A stretch of DNA of 64,000 nt from Streptomyces sp. NBC_00377 (lineage in GTDB: Bacteria > Actinomycetota > Actinomycetes > Streptomycetales > Streptomycetaceae), in the NCBI RefSeq assembly GCF_036075115.1, contig NZ_CP107958.1, positions 3,968,001 through 4,032,000 on the forward strand, given 5' to 3'. The translations under genes and the position numbers were made by a program. The notes beneath the pieces were generated by a model. It made no database searches and had not been told where the DNA came from. It saw nothing but the letters and a program-made list of their open reading frames with translations. Of this stretch, positions 31,703-41,434 are shown in pieces (the stretch's first letter is position 1; each line of letters opens with the position of its first letter).

Positions 31703-34700
31703 CAGGCCGGTCGGGTCGGACTTGGTGACGGGGGTGTTGTTGGCGTAGGCGTAGCCGTTGAGGGACTCGTGGTCGTCGGGGGCGAGAACGGGGTCGACGG
31801 AGAGGAAACGGCCGAGGGCCGGGTCGTACTCGCGGGCACCGACGTGGGTCAGGCCGGTGCCGGCGTCGGCGGGTTTGCCGAGGAAGCCCTTGTCGTCGGG
31901 CCAGGCCGAGGGTGTCGTGCCGCGGGCCTCGCCGAAGGGCTTGGTGTAGCGGCGGGTGACGGCCTGGGTGGTGGCGTCGATCGTCATCGAGGCGGTGCCG
32001 TGGTGGTCGTCTACCACCCAGGACAGGCCGGTCTCGGTGCGGACGGCGGTGGCGTCGCCCGACGGGTAGTAGCGCTGGGCGGTGAACTTCTTGGCGGCCG
32101 TGTCGTAGTGGAGTTCCTGGCCGGCCAGGTAGAGGACGGTCTTGACGGAGCCGCGGCGGATCAGGAGTTCGCCGTTGGCGTCATAGAGGTAGTCGGTGGT
32201 CTCCGTGCCCTGCGTGAGCTGGGCGAGTTCTCCTTCGATGTCCCAGACCAGGCTCTGCGCGGCTCCGGTGGGGCTGTAGCGCTTGGTGGTGTTGCCCTGG
32301 TCGTCGTAGGTGTACGACTTCGCGGCCGCGCCGCCCACGGTGACGGAGGTCAGCGTGTGGGGCTGGCCGCCGCCGACGGCGTTGACGGCCGGGTAGCCGT
32401 AGGCGGTCGTGGTGTCACCGCCGGCCTTGTGCTCGACCTGGGTGTCGCGCAGGCCGCCCGGCTTGTAGGTCCAGGTGTTCCAGTACGGGGCCGGGCCGCC
32501 GAGGGCGCTCGACGAGCGGGCGGTGGCGCAGTCGTTGGAGGAGGGGGTCCAGGCCTCGGCCAGCCGGCGGTAGCCGTCGTAGGCGAAGCACTGGGTGTCC
32601 TTGCCATTGGCCTTGTCGGTGATCGACCTGACGTTGCCGGCGGCGTCGTAGGCGTAGTCGACGTCGCTGGTGTAGCCGGTGTTGGTCTGGTCGACGGTGT
32701 GGGAGTTCGACAGACGGCGGGTGCCGTCCTCGTAGCGGTTGAGGATCTGGAGCTGCTTGGCGCCGGTGGAGGTGCCCAGCCGGGTCTCCTCGATCTCGCC
32801 GTACGGGGAGTAGCCGATGTTCTGGACGTAGTCGGTCATGCCCTCGGTGCCGGTGAGCAGGCCGAGGTCGTTGTAGCTGTTGGCCACGGTCTCGGCGGGC
32901 AGACCGGCCGCCGCGGGCATCGAGCTGGACTGGACCGTGCCGTCTCTGTTGTAGACGGTGGAGGTTGTGAAGGTCTGCGGCGCGCCCGCGACGACCAGGG
33001 CGTCGGTGGCGGCGATGACCGTCTTGGTGCCCTTGGTGCGGCCGAGCGCGTCGTAGCCGGTGAAGACCTGGGAGTAGATCTTGCCGGTGGTGCCGCCGAC
33101 GTACCGGATCGCGGCCGTCGGGAGCCCCTTGGCCAGGCTGTCGAAGGTGAACTTGGTCAGGCGGTGGGCGTCGTCCTTGACGCCGTCCCAGGTGCCGACC
33201 TTGCGGCCCAGCTCGTCGTAGTCCGTGATCAGGGTGCGGGAGACGCCGTTCACCTGTGACGTGGTGCTGATCGGCTGGTCGGTGTCGTTGTAGGCGGTGG
33301 TGACCGTGCCCTTGTCGGGGTCGACGGAGGTGGTCTTGCGACCGCGCAGGTCGTAGTCGTACGACCAGACGGAGCCGTCCGGGCCGGTCATCGTGTCGAC
33401 CTTGCCGTCGGGCGTGTACGCGTAGAGCGTGCGGGTGTAGTCGGTGCCGGTAGGGGCGGGGCCGCCGTACTCACGGCGCTCGACGGTCCGGCCGCGGGCG
33501 TCGGTGACGACCAGCGTGCCGGTGCCACCCGTGGCCGCGGTGACGGCGGTGCGGTCGCCCTGGTAGACGGTCTTGGTGCGCCACTTCTCCTGGTCGTAGA
33601 CCCGGAAGATCGTCTCCGTGGCCCGGCCGGCGGCGTCGTAGACGGTCTCGGTGGAGGCGGGGACGGAGCCGGGGAAGGTGTTGGCGAGCGTGCCCGAGGG
33701 CGCGTTGTTGTCGTGGACCTGCTCGTTGGTGATGTAGGCGAGACCGCGGTCGTCGTAGAGGGTCTCGGAGATCACCCGACCGCCGTTCGGCGCGGGCGCC
33801 TGCTTCTGACGGGAGCGCAGCAGGCCGTCGAAGATCTCGTAGGAGCTGTTGTAGGTCTTGCCGTCGGCCTTGAGGGCGTCCGTGCGGACCCAGGTCTCCT
33901 TGTCGTTGTTGATGCTGTAGGCGTAGACGATGCTGGCGGCGTCGCCGAGCCCGCGCGAGCGGTCCGGCTTCCAGACCGACCGCAGTCGGCCGAGCGCGTC
34001 CAGGGACCACTCGGTGACGTTGCCGTTGGCGTCGGTGGTCTTGGTGGCGGTGCCCCAGGCCGGGTCCACCTCGGTGGTGGAGGAGTAGAGCTTCGCGTCG
34101 ATGGTCGTCTTGGACGTCAGCGGGCCGTAGCCGGTGTCGTCGGGGACGTAGGTGTTCCTGACCGTCTGGTCGAGGGCGTTGGTCGCGGTGACCGGACGGC
34201 CCAGCTTGTCGTAGGTGGAGCCGGAGACCAGCTGGTAGACCGGCTTCTTGTCGGTCGCGCCATAGCTCGCGACCCGGTACGAGGCGCTGACCTCGCCCTT
34301 GGTGGGCGCCACGCCCACCGCCTGACCGTCGTAGGCCTTGGTGATGTCGGAGACGACGTGGTCGGGGATCGTCGGCGTGGTCGCGCAGGCGACCGAGTAG
34401 GTCTCGGTGCGCGAGACCGCGTTCACCAGCCAGGCCGAGGTGTTGCGGGCGTAGGTGGTGCGCACGCAGGTCTCGTCGCCGGTCTTGGCGGCGTCGCCGC
34501 CGTCGTCCACGGTGAGCGGCATGCCGTAGGTAGGGTCGTACGTCGTCTTCTGCTTGACCGTACGGGTACCGGTCGAGGTCTTGGTGCGGTTCGCGGTCTC
34601 ACCCGGCTTGACGATCCAGGAGTCGGTGGTGCCCCAGCTGTAGGCGTGGCTGCCGGTCTTGGACGACCAGGGGGTGTTGATGGTGCCGCTGACCTCTTCG

Positions 34701-37321
34701 GCGCCGTTGTACACGATGGTCTCGCGGACGAAGCCGGCGTACTGGCGGGAGTCGTCGAGGGCGGTGCCGGCGGAGTCGGTGACCTTCTCCACCCGGGAGG
34801 TGCCGTCGAGTTCCTTCTCGCCGTTCAGGCCGCGCATGAAGAGCGTGGACTTCTTGGAGCGCGGGCCCTCGTCGGTGTCGCCGGAGGTCTCGACGACCTT
34901 GCCGTAGCCGCGCCACTGCGACCAGGTGCGGTTGGACGCCTTGGTCAGGCCCTCGTCGTCGGCGTAGGCCCAGCCCGCGCCGCCCTGGTAGTCGTAGTAC
35001 GTCTCGCCGGTGTCGCCGTGGCCGTAGGGGTCGTCCTGGAAGACGGACGTGACGACGTACTTGTGGAACCAGTCCAGCACCGGAGTCGCCCCGGACTGCG
35101 ACCACTTGACGGGGAAGCAGCGGCGGGTGTTCTTGTCGACGTCCGCCGGCATGCTGGAGCCCCAGATGCAGTCGGGGCCGGAGTAGTTGGCGGTCAGCGT
35201 CGAGCCGGTCTCGGACTTGACGGTCCGCACCCGCCACTTGATGTAGCGCAGGGTGTCCGGGCCGCTGCCCTCCACGTGGTTGGACAGCTGGACGCCGCCG
35301 AATACCACCGGCGGCATCGCGGCCGCGGTGCTGTTGCCCTTGCCGGTGTTCTGGATGGACTTCAGCCACAGGCTCGCCGAGGAGGCGTCGCCGGTGTCGG
35401 GGAAGCTCTGGTCCAGGTGCCACGTGTCCACGTCGCGCTGGGTGGTGCCGGCTCCGGTCCACACCGAGGTCGTTACGTCGGTGAGGCGCTTGCGGGTGAA
35501 GAACGCCGGGCCGATCTGGGTGGTGCACTTGGTGCTCGCCGCGCAGATCATGTCGAAGGGCACGTCGGGCCAGTTGGCCTTGGTGTCCTTGGTCAGGTCG
35601 GTGCAGCCGCCCGAAACGACGCAGCGTTCGGCGTAGGCGAAGCGGACCTGCTGGGCGGCGGGCTTGCTGTAGATCAGGTCGCTGCGCAGGCCGTAGTCAA
35701 TGCGGTTGAGGTAGCCGCCGCGAGTGTAAGGGGTGCCGTTGACGCCGGTGTCGGCGTTCTTGGAGTAGTGGTTCGTCTCCTGGGTGTACCAGTACGCGGA
35801 GGCGTTGTTGTGGGTGTCGACGACGTAGTCCAGGTTCCAGCGCCAGGCCTGGTTGCAGGAGGAGTCACCGAAGCCGGTGGACTTGTAGCAGGGCTCGCCC
35901 GAGTCGTCGCCGAAGACCGGGACGGTGAACACCGAGTTGGTGACCGGGTCGTCGGCGGCGGTGCCGTTGTCGCTCCAGCCGGGCAGGCGCTGCTTGCCGA
36001 AGAAGTACTGGGTGCCGGACACGTCCGTCACCTTCCAGTACTCGGTGTTGTTGTCGCCGTTGCCGGTGGCGCCGGTCAGGTGCTCGACGCGGGTGCCGTC
36101 CTCGTTCTTCAGCTTCCACGAGCCGCCCGACGCCTCGGACAGGGCCGCGCTGTCACAGGCCGCCTTGTCGGCACAGGCGTTGACCAGCTCGACGGCCTTG
36201 CCGTTGAGGACCAGCGTGGAGTTGGCGTACTTCCAGCAGAGGTCGCCCTTGCCGGACTGGCCGTCCTCCTTGCAGGAGCCGTACTTGCGCTCGATGTAGG
36301 ACTCGGTGATCGAGAAGCCCTCGCCGACCACCGAGGTCTGGCTGTTCTCCCCGGCCGTGCGGCCGTCCACCGAGGCGGAGTCGTAGGAGATCGACAGATT
36401 CGGGGACGGGCCGGCCGTCGCCGGGGGGACCCGCAGCGGGTAGCTCCAGGTGAAGTCGCCCGTGCTGCCGCCGGCCTCCCAGGTCGCGGTCGGGGACAGC
36501 GGGGTCGCGCTGTAGTCGCCCCCGCCGCCCGAACCGTCCGCCGCCGCGGCCGCCGCGAGCAGCATCGGGGTACGGGCGGAGACCGTGCCCGTCACGGTCT
36601 GGGACGCGGCGTCGTTGCCCGCGCCCGGCACCGGGGTCTGGGTGCGACAGGCCTTCTTCTCCGGGGTGGTCAGCGCACACGCGGGGAGCGTCACCAGCTT
36701 CAGCCGGGGGCCGAAGTTGCCGCCGTAGACGTCCTTGAAGGAGGCGTAGCTCAACGAGACCCGGAGCTTGTCGCCGTCGCCCTTGCCGGACACTGCCGCC
36801 GCCGGCGCGACGGTGAGCAGGACGCCGTTGACTCCCGCCTTCTGCGCCGCCGCCGAGGACTGCACGCCGAGTGCCACCCGCTCGGCGGGGCCGGAGGCCA
36901 CCGCGCGCGTCCTCGCGGCCTTGGCCACCGGGGCGGCCGGCACCTGCGCCAGCCTGACACCGAGCCCGCCCACGCTGACCGCGGCCTCACCGCTCGCCGC
37001 GACCTCGGCTGTGGCCTTGCCCGGCGCGGGCCAGGCGGCCTTCCGCACCCGCTCCCGGGTCTGGTCGGAGGCGGCGGCGGCCCTGTCCTTCGGCGCCCTG
37101 GAAGCGCCGGCCCTGAGCACACCGACCTTGTCGATCTTCGCGTCGGCCGGATCCTCCAACTTCCTTCCGGCTGCGGGGGTCTGAGCCTGGGCGGCGAAGT
37201 CGTAGCCCGACGGAGTCACGAGCTGCGGGAGGAGAGACAGGGAGAGGACGAGCCCGCCACGGCCGAGCCAGCGGCGGACGACCGCCCCTGGCGGGCGTGT
37301 ACGGAAGGGTCTTGCAGACAC
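30920..37321 (-). CDS. RHS/YD-repeat polymorphic toxin with toxin-44-like tip
   Basis: 2133 residues from a GTG at 37321 with GGGGGAA 9 nt upstream. A hydrophobic signal (LVLSLSLLPQLV) is near residues 20-31. The shell follows with a SpvB-like beginning (SPNLSISYDSASVDGRTAG) and many YD/RHS repeats (YDYDLRGRKTT, TYDKLGRPVT). The RHS core ends near residue 1873 with GREYDPALGRFLSVDP-like and YAYANNTPVTKSDPTG. The last 260 residues are the variable tip: CEWDHKPKL and YDIWSNVHYGYVG match polymorphic toxin type 44, a predicted RNase family. The tip is low in GC. LamG is encoded upstream, a candidate immunity gene downstream. Confidence 0.88.
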   Translation of the reverse strand: MSARPFRTRPPGAVVRRWLGRGGLVLSLSLLPQLVTPSGYDFAAQAQTPAAGRKLEDPADAKIDKVGVLRAGASRAPKDRAAAASDQTRERVRKAAWPAPGKATAEVAASGEAAVSVGGLGVRLAQVPAAPVAKAARTRAVASGPAERVALGVQSSAAAQKAGVNGVLLTVAPAAAVSGKGDGDKLRVSLSYASFKDVYGGNFGPRLKLVTLPACALTTPEKKACRTQTPVPGAGNDAASQTVTGTVSARTPMLLAAAAAADGSGGGGDYSATPLSPTATWEAGGSTGDFTWSYPLRVPPATAGPSPNLSISYDSASVDGRTAGENSQTSVVGEGFSITESYIERKYGSCKEDGQSGKGDLCWKYANSTLVLNGKAVELVNACADKAACDSAALSEASGGSWKLKNEDGTRVEHLTGATGNGDNNTEYWKVTDVSGTQYFFGKQRLPGWSDNGTAADDPVTNSVFTVPVFGDDSGEPCYKSTGFGDSSCNQAWRWNLDYVVDTHNNASAYWYTQETNHYSKNADTGVNGTPYTRGGYLNRIDYGLRSDLIYSKPAAQQVRFAYAERCVVSGGCTDLTKDTKANWPDVPFDMICAASTKCTTQIGPAFFTRKRLTDVTTSVWTGAGTTQRDVDTWHLDQSFPDTGDASSASLWLKSIQNTGKGNSTAAAMPPVVFGGVQLSNHVEGSGPDTLRYIKWRVRTVKSETGSTLTANYSGPDCIWGSSMPADVDKNTRRCFPVKWSQSGATPVLDWFHKYVVTSVFQDDPYGHGDTGETYYDYQGGAGWAYADDEGLTKASNRTWSQWRGYGKVVETSGDTDEGPRSKKSTLFMRGLNGEKELDGTSRVEKVTDSAGTALDDSRQYAGFVRETIVYNGAEEVSGTINTPWSSKTGSHAYSWGTTDSWIVKPGETANRTKTSTGTRTVKQKTTYDPTYGMPLTVDDGGDAAKTGDETCVRTTYARNTSAWLVNAVSRTETYSVACATTPTIPDHVVSDITKAYDGQAVGVAPTKGEVSASYRVASYGATDKKPVYQLVSGSTYDKLGRPVTATNALDQTVRNTYVPDDTGYGPLTSKTTIDAKLYSSTTEVDPAWGTATKTTDANGNVTEWSLDALGRLRSVWKPDRSRGLGDAASIVYAYSINNDKETWVRTDALKADGKTYNSSYEIFDGLLRSRQKQAPAPNGGRVISETLYDDRGLAYITNEQVHDNNAPSGTLANTFPGSVPASTETVYDAAGRATETIFRVYDQEKWRTKTVYQGDRTAVTAATGGTGTLVVTDARGRTVERREYGGPAPTGTDYTRTLYAYTPDGKVDTMTGPDGSVWSYDYDLRGRKTTSVDPDKGTVTTAYNDTDQPISTTSQVNGVSRTLITDYDELGRKVGTWDGVKDDAHRLTKFTFDSLAKGLPTAAIRYVGGTTGKIYSQVFTGYDALGRTKGTKTVIAATDALVVAGAPQTFTTSTVYNRDGTVQSSSMPAAAGLPAETVANSYNDLGLLTGTEGMTDYVQNIGYSPYGEIEETRLGTSTGAKQLQILNRYEDGTRRLSNSHTVDQTNTGYTSDVDYAYDAAGNVRSITDKANGKDTQCFAYDGYRRLAEAWTPSSNDCATARSSSALGGPAPYWNTWTYKPGGLRDTQVEHKAGGDTTTAYGYPAVNAVGGGQPHTLTSVTVGGAAAKSYTYDDQGNTTKRYSPTGAAQSLVWDIEGELAQLTQGTETTDYLYDANGELLIRRGSVKTVLYLAGQELHYDTAAKKFTAQRYYPSGDATAVRTETGLSWVVDDHHGTASMTIDATTQAVTRRYTKPFGEARGTTPSAWPDDKGFLGKPADAGTGLTHVGAREYDPALGRFLSVDPVLAPDDHESLNGYAYANNTPVTKSDPTGLRPITDCERGCSDGKGGSYRDYMTMGPNGTWVYHSTKTYTVYVPIVGTMTVTVNKTGKTVASITYQKGPEPLPKKKSGNEKLYNEIESYMFSELKTNVVSDDVKGIKGLLRPWKWYDAFGRNMGADTQAALAMWTAKVCPKICEWDHKPKLAAKFDLAKSDFYTSVPGTDLEAYYDIWSNVHYGYVGAAAGIDEKTLIDGASVADPLLVGENDIGDQITMRAGVELYEEYGVDLTREQFHSAIVDTVKELYDKGAAQVRHS

Positions 37322-37421
37322 GGTGATTTCCCCCGGTGTTTCGGAAACGGGATGGTCAGACAGAAGGGGCGGAGCAGGGCGGGCGCAGGAGGTCGCCCCG
37401 CCCCGCCCGCCCGGCTCTCGG

Positions 37422-40400
37422 CTACTGCTGTTCGGTGTTGCGGCGGTCGGCGATGGCGCCGGTGGAGGTGGCTCCGGCCCAGACGCGGACGCTGTCGATC
37501 GTCCCGGGGAAGTAGCGCGCGGCGGCGCCGTTGACCTTCGCCCGGCCGATCTCGAACGCCCCGCCGCCCTGCCACGGGGCCGAGTACGGCACCCCGTCCT
37601 CATCGCCCATCTGCGCGCTGTCGACGTAGAGCTTGAGCGCGCCGAGCCTGGAGGTGTCGTCGGGATCGCCCGCTGCCTGGGCGTCGTGGACGACCGTCAG
37701 CATGACCGGCACGCCCAGCTGGGCCGTGGTCAGCGCGCCGGACTCGCTCTTCGTCCAGGCCGCACCGGTACCGTCCTTGTCGGGACGGCCGAACGTCCAC
37801 CGGCCCTGGGTACTGCCGGCCGGCTGCTCGTACCAGACGCCCCAGGAGGACTGGCTCGTCCCGGACTGGCCGAACACCTGCACCGCGTACGACTTGCTGG
37901 TGTCGGCGAACTTGGCCGGGTCCAGCGTCACCCAGGCCGTCGCGGTGAACGAACCGGAGTCGTCGACGACCGGACCGGTGGCGGTGGCGTACCCGCTGGT
38001 GCCGTTCAGAGTCATCCGCTGCGTGGTCGTGACTTCTTCGCCGATGTCCGGGTCGCCGGTGGTGAACTGGGCGAGCGCGGCCCCGTTGAGGGTGAGGTTG
38101 CGGCCGAAGCCGCTGGTGTCCTTGACCGTGGTGCCGGTCGCGGCTGCGATGTCCGTGGCGTCCCACTTGGCGACGAGCGCCGGGACCGGGTCTCCCGAAG
38201 TGCCGTCGCTGACGTCCTCGTCCTCCAGCCAGGCCTCGTGGGCGACCTCGGTGTCCGCGAGCGCGCGGGACCAGACCTTCACCTCGTCGATGGTTCCGGC
38301 GAAGTTCTCCTTGCCGGCCGCGGCATGCCACAGCCGTCCGACCTGGAGATTCCCGGACGCCTTCCACGGGGTGACCGTGAACGGCGTCGGATTGCCCTGC
38401 GGAACGCCGTTGACGTAGAGCTGGATGGTCTGCGCGGCCGCGTCGTAGACGCCGGTCAGGTGCGTCCAGGCGTTCAGGACCGGCGGCTTGGCGCCGACCG
38501 AGCGGGTGATCGCGGGTTCGACGACGTCCGTCTGGTGCCGGTTGAAGATCCAGGCGTTGTAGGAGGTGGAGTAGTACAGCTGGAACCCGGAGGCGTTCGT
38601 GCCTGCCTGGGACAGGACGGTGTAGTTGACGTCCTTCTTTGTCAGCCGTGCCCAGGCCGAGACGGTGAAGGACTTGCTGGTGTCCAGGACCGCGCCGGAG
38701 GTGGCGAGGTAGGCGCTCGTGCCGTTCAGCTTCGCCGCGCCGGAACCGCTGCGGGCGAGCGGGTCCCAGGTGGCCCCCGAGGAGGTCAGCGGATGCTGGG
38801 TGGCGGTGGTGGCGTCGGTCAGGGCGTTGTCCAGGTGCCAGATCCCCGAGGGCTGCTCGGCGCCCTTCACCAGGAAGCTGTAGTAACCGGTCAGCGAGCT
38901 GTGGCCGGCCGCGTCGTAGCCCCAGACCTGGACGGTGTTCTCACCGGCCTGATTCGGCGTGATCGTCTGGGTGTGCGCCGCGCCCTTGGCGACGGTGATC
39001 GGCGAGGACACCGAGCCGCTGTTGAGCTTCCACCTGTAGCTGACGACGTCCGACTGGATGCCGGCCGTGCCGGGGTTGGTGTCCGCGGGGGTGAAGGTGA
39101 ACTTGCCCGGGGTGCCCACCCCGCCCGCGGCCGGATCGGTCTCGGCCGGCTTGTAGACGCCGTCCGCGCTGGTCACCACCGGGGGCGGCGGAGAATCGGT
39201 GTCGACCCGGAAGTAGCACCAGGAGGACCAGGCCGAGTCCAGGACGCCGGTCACGCCCCGGTCCGTCTTGTAGTAGGCCTGCGTCTTGACCCGCATCCGG
39301 TAGTCCGTCTGCGCGGTGAGCGCGCTGGAGGTCGCGTTGCGGGGGGCGTTGTCCGCCACCCACGCGCCGTCCGGCGAGGCCGCGTACCAGGCGCGGCTGG
39401 AGCCGTCGGCCTTCCACACCTCGAACAGGGCGCGCAGCTGGGAGTTGGCGGCATCGGCCGACTGCACCGTGGCGAGCATCTTCGGCGTGGTGTCGCTGGT
39501 GGCGAAGGGCAGCGTGGCGGCGTTGCAGGCCCGGCCGGTGGTGCCCTGCTGGACGCCGTACGCGGTCGGCTTGCCCGGGTAGGAGACGTAGGTGACCGAC
39601 AGCTTGGCGTCCTTGCGGAACCGCGCCCAGGCACCCGCGTCGGACTCGTCGTGGGCGGTCAGCGAGAAGGTGATCTGCGGCTCTTTGTTCGCGGCGTAGG
39701 ACGCGAGGGTGGTCGTCAGGTTCTCGTTGGTCTCCTCGGCCACGTTGTCGCTGAAGCGCACCCAGTTCGCCGGCTGCGCGGGGCTGCACAGGCCGCCCCG
39801 CCCGTAGGCCACGTTCCGGTCGCCCATCAGGTCCACCCCGGTGGGGCGGGACGACCAGGTGGTGCTGGAGGCGATGCCCTTGTTCACGCGGGTGAGGTCA
39901 TACCAGTGCGGATCACAGGTGAAGGTCCACTCCTGGTACACCTCCATCGTCGCGTCCAGGATCTTCTTGCCGTGGATCGAGGAGAGCGGGTACTCGAAGT
40001 ACATGCGCTGGGTGTACGGGCTGTTGGAGCAGAGGTAGCCGGCGTAGTTGGAGCAGCGTCCGACGCCTTTGTCCCCGTCGAACTTCCAGTACTTGGTGCC
40101 GTTGGAGGCCAGTGCCGTCCAGTCGCCCAACGCGATGCCCTTGGTGGGCGGGTCGATGTAGAGCGGGAAGACGGTGTCCTCGCCGTGCAGCAGGGCCGGG
40201 TCGGGCGTGATCTCCAGGGCTGTGTCGGTGACCTTGAGCGGGAGGTCTGCCGCTGCGTCGCCGCTGCTCGGGGCCTCCGCAGGGGCCGGCTCACCCTCGG
40301 CGGCGGCCAGCGGGGTCGCTTCCTCCGTAACCGCCGGCGCCTCCGCCTGCGCCGAGGCGGCGGTGCGGACGAGTTGCGTGCTCACGCCGGCCGCCCGGGC

Positions 40401-41183
40401 GCCGTCGGTCGTAGCGGCACCGTCGGCCGACGCATCACCGGCCGAGTCCCACATCTGTCCCGCCGGGCTCTGGAAGACGGGGGTGCCGTCGCCATCGCGG
40501 GCGACGAAGCCGCCGTCGGCCGTCGGGGCGATGTCCAGGCCGTCGGCGGCGAGGGTCATCCTGATGTTCGCGAGCGCCGGGTTGTTCGCCGCCGCCGCGG
40601 TCTTGACCACGAGCACGGACGTGTAGCCGGAGCTCAGCGCGGTCAGTTGCAGGTCGACGTCCGGAAGGACCGAGGCGTAGGTGGCGGTGGCGCCGTCGAG
40701 CCGGGGCTCGGGGAGCGCGGCCGGCCAGCCGAACTTCAGTTCGTGCCCGTCGGCCTCGAGGGCGACCAGTCCGTGCCCGCTGCCGCCGCCCGAGAAGGTG
40801 ACGTCGGCCGTCGTGTTCTTCGCCCGCACCGAGCCGTCGGCCTCGCGGACGAGGGTGGTGTCGATGGCGGCCCAACTGCCGTCGTCCCGCCGGGCCCGGA
40901 CCGGGGCCGCGTTCATCTCCTGGGTGAAGGTGCCGTCCGGGTTGGCGAAGACCCGGGACGACTCGTCGGTCGCCGCGTCCACGACCACCCGCTCACCGGT
41001 CTTCGCCGCGCGTGCGCTCGCCTCCGACTCCGGAGTCCGGTCGGCCGCCACCGCGGCCGTCGTGTCGGCGGCGGCTGCGGGAGTCACCCCGGCCGCCGGA
41101 ACCACACCCCCCAGAAGAGCGACGGCTATCGCCCAACTCCGGGTTCTTCGACGCCAATCGTGCAGCCGTGTCTGAGCGAACAC
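37422..41183 (-). CDS. Secreted LamG-domain protein, partner of RHS protein
   Basis: 1253 residues from a GTG at 41183 with a G-rich RBS. Arg-rich N-terminus (DWRRRTRSWAIAV) and an AAAAD cleavage-like region give a signal peptide of about 39 residues. Residues 40-300 are the N-terminal domain common in Streptomyces RHS partners. DNRLRE-type middle domains follow (VIDTTLV, SVLPDVDLQL). Two LamG folds are in the C-terminal half: FTVSAWARLTKKDV with VYDAAAQTIQLYVNG, and a second with FTATAWVTLDP. They end in a SVRVWAG segment. LamG domains often bind glycans. It lies 100 bp upstream of the RHS gene in the same direction. Confidence 0.88.
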   Translation of the reverse strand: MFAQTRLHDWRRRTRSWAIAVALLGGVVPAAGVTPAAAADTTAAVAADRTPESEASARAAKTGERVVVDAATDESSRVFANPDGTFTQEMNAAPVRARRDDGSWAAIDTTLVREADGSVRAKNTTADVTFSGGGSGHGLVALEADGHELKFGWPAALPEPRLDGATATYASVLPDVDLQLTALSSGYTSVLVVKTAAAANNPALANIRMTLAADGLDIAPTADGGFVARDGDGTPVFQSPAGQMWDSAGDASADGAATTDGARAAGVSTQLVRTAASAQAEAPAVTEEATPLAAAEGEPAPAEAPSSGDAAADLPLKVTDTALEITPDPALLHGEDTVFPLYIDPPTKGIALGDWTALASNGTKYWKFDGDKGVGRCSNYAGYLCSNSPYTQRMYFEYPLSSIHGKKILDATMEVYQEWTFTCDPHWYDLTRVNKGIASSTTWSSRPTGVDLMGDRNVAYGRGGLCSPAQPANWVRFSDNVAEETNENLTTTLASYAANKEPQITFSLTAHDESDAGAWARFRKDAKLSVTYVSYPGKPTAYGVQQGTTGRACNAATLPFATSDTTPKMLATVQSADAANSQLRALFEVWKADGSSRAWYAASPDGAWVADNAPRNATSSALTAQTDYRMRVKTQAYYKTDRGVTGVLDSAWSSWCYFRVDTDSPPPPVVTSADGVYKPAETDPAAGGVGTPGKFTFTPADTNPGTAGIQSDVVSYRWKLNSGSVSSPITVAKGAAHTQTITPNQAGENTVQVWGYDAAGHSSLTGYYSFLVKGAEQPSGIWHLDNALTDATTATQHPLTSSGATWDPLARSGSGAAKLNGTSAYLATSGAVLDTSKSFTVSAWARLTKKDVNYTVLSQAGTNASGFQLYYSTSYNAWIFNRHQTDVVEPAITRSVGAKPPVLNAWTHLTGVYDAAAQTIQLYVNGVPQGNPTPFTVTPWKASGNLQVGRLWHAAAGKENFAGTIDEVKVWSRALADTEVAHEAWLEDEDVSDGTSGDPVPALVAKWDATDIAAATGTTVKDTSGFGRNLTLNGAALAQFTTGDPDIGEEVTTTQRMTLNGTSGYATATGPVVDDSGSFTATAWVTLDPAKFADTSKSYAVQVFGQSGTSQSSWGVWYEQPAGSTQGRWTFGRPDKDGTGAAWTKSESGALTTAQLGVPVMLTVVHDAQAAGDPDDTSRLGALKLYVDSAQMGDEDGVPYSAPWQGGGAFEIGRAKVNGAAARYFPGTIDSVRVWAGATSTGAIADRRNTEQQ

Positions 41184-41434
41184 GGACCCCCCCGTCTTCT
41201 TAAATTTTCATTAATGGCAAAACCGCGAAGATCATGTATTGGCCAAAACGCGACCGTCAATAGTGTCATGCATCACATTGACCGCTCGGGTCGCATCTGT
41301 CATGCCCCTAACAACCTGCTCGACCGCCACAACCGTTCGTTCGAACAACGCCCCACGATGAACGATGATCTGATGGTCACTCACGACAGTTCCCTCCAGC
41401 GGTGGGACGCGAGTCCAGGACGGAGTCAGGGATC
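41184..41434. promoter_or_regulatory. AT-rich divergent promoter region of LamG/RHS operon
   Basis: This 251-bp gap has a locally low GC content (TTAAATTTTCATTAATGG and neighbours). On the minus strand, TTGACG (41251-41256) followed by TACATG or CATGAT 16-18 nt downstream is a possible sigma-70-type promoter for the LamG gene. The gap also holds the start region of the plus-strand methyltransferase. No regulator site was identified. Confidence 0.45.
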
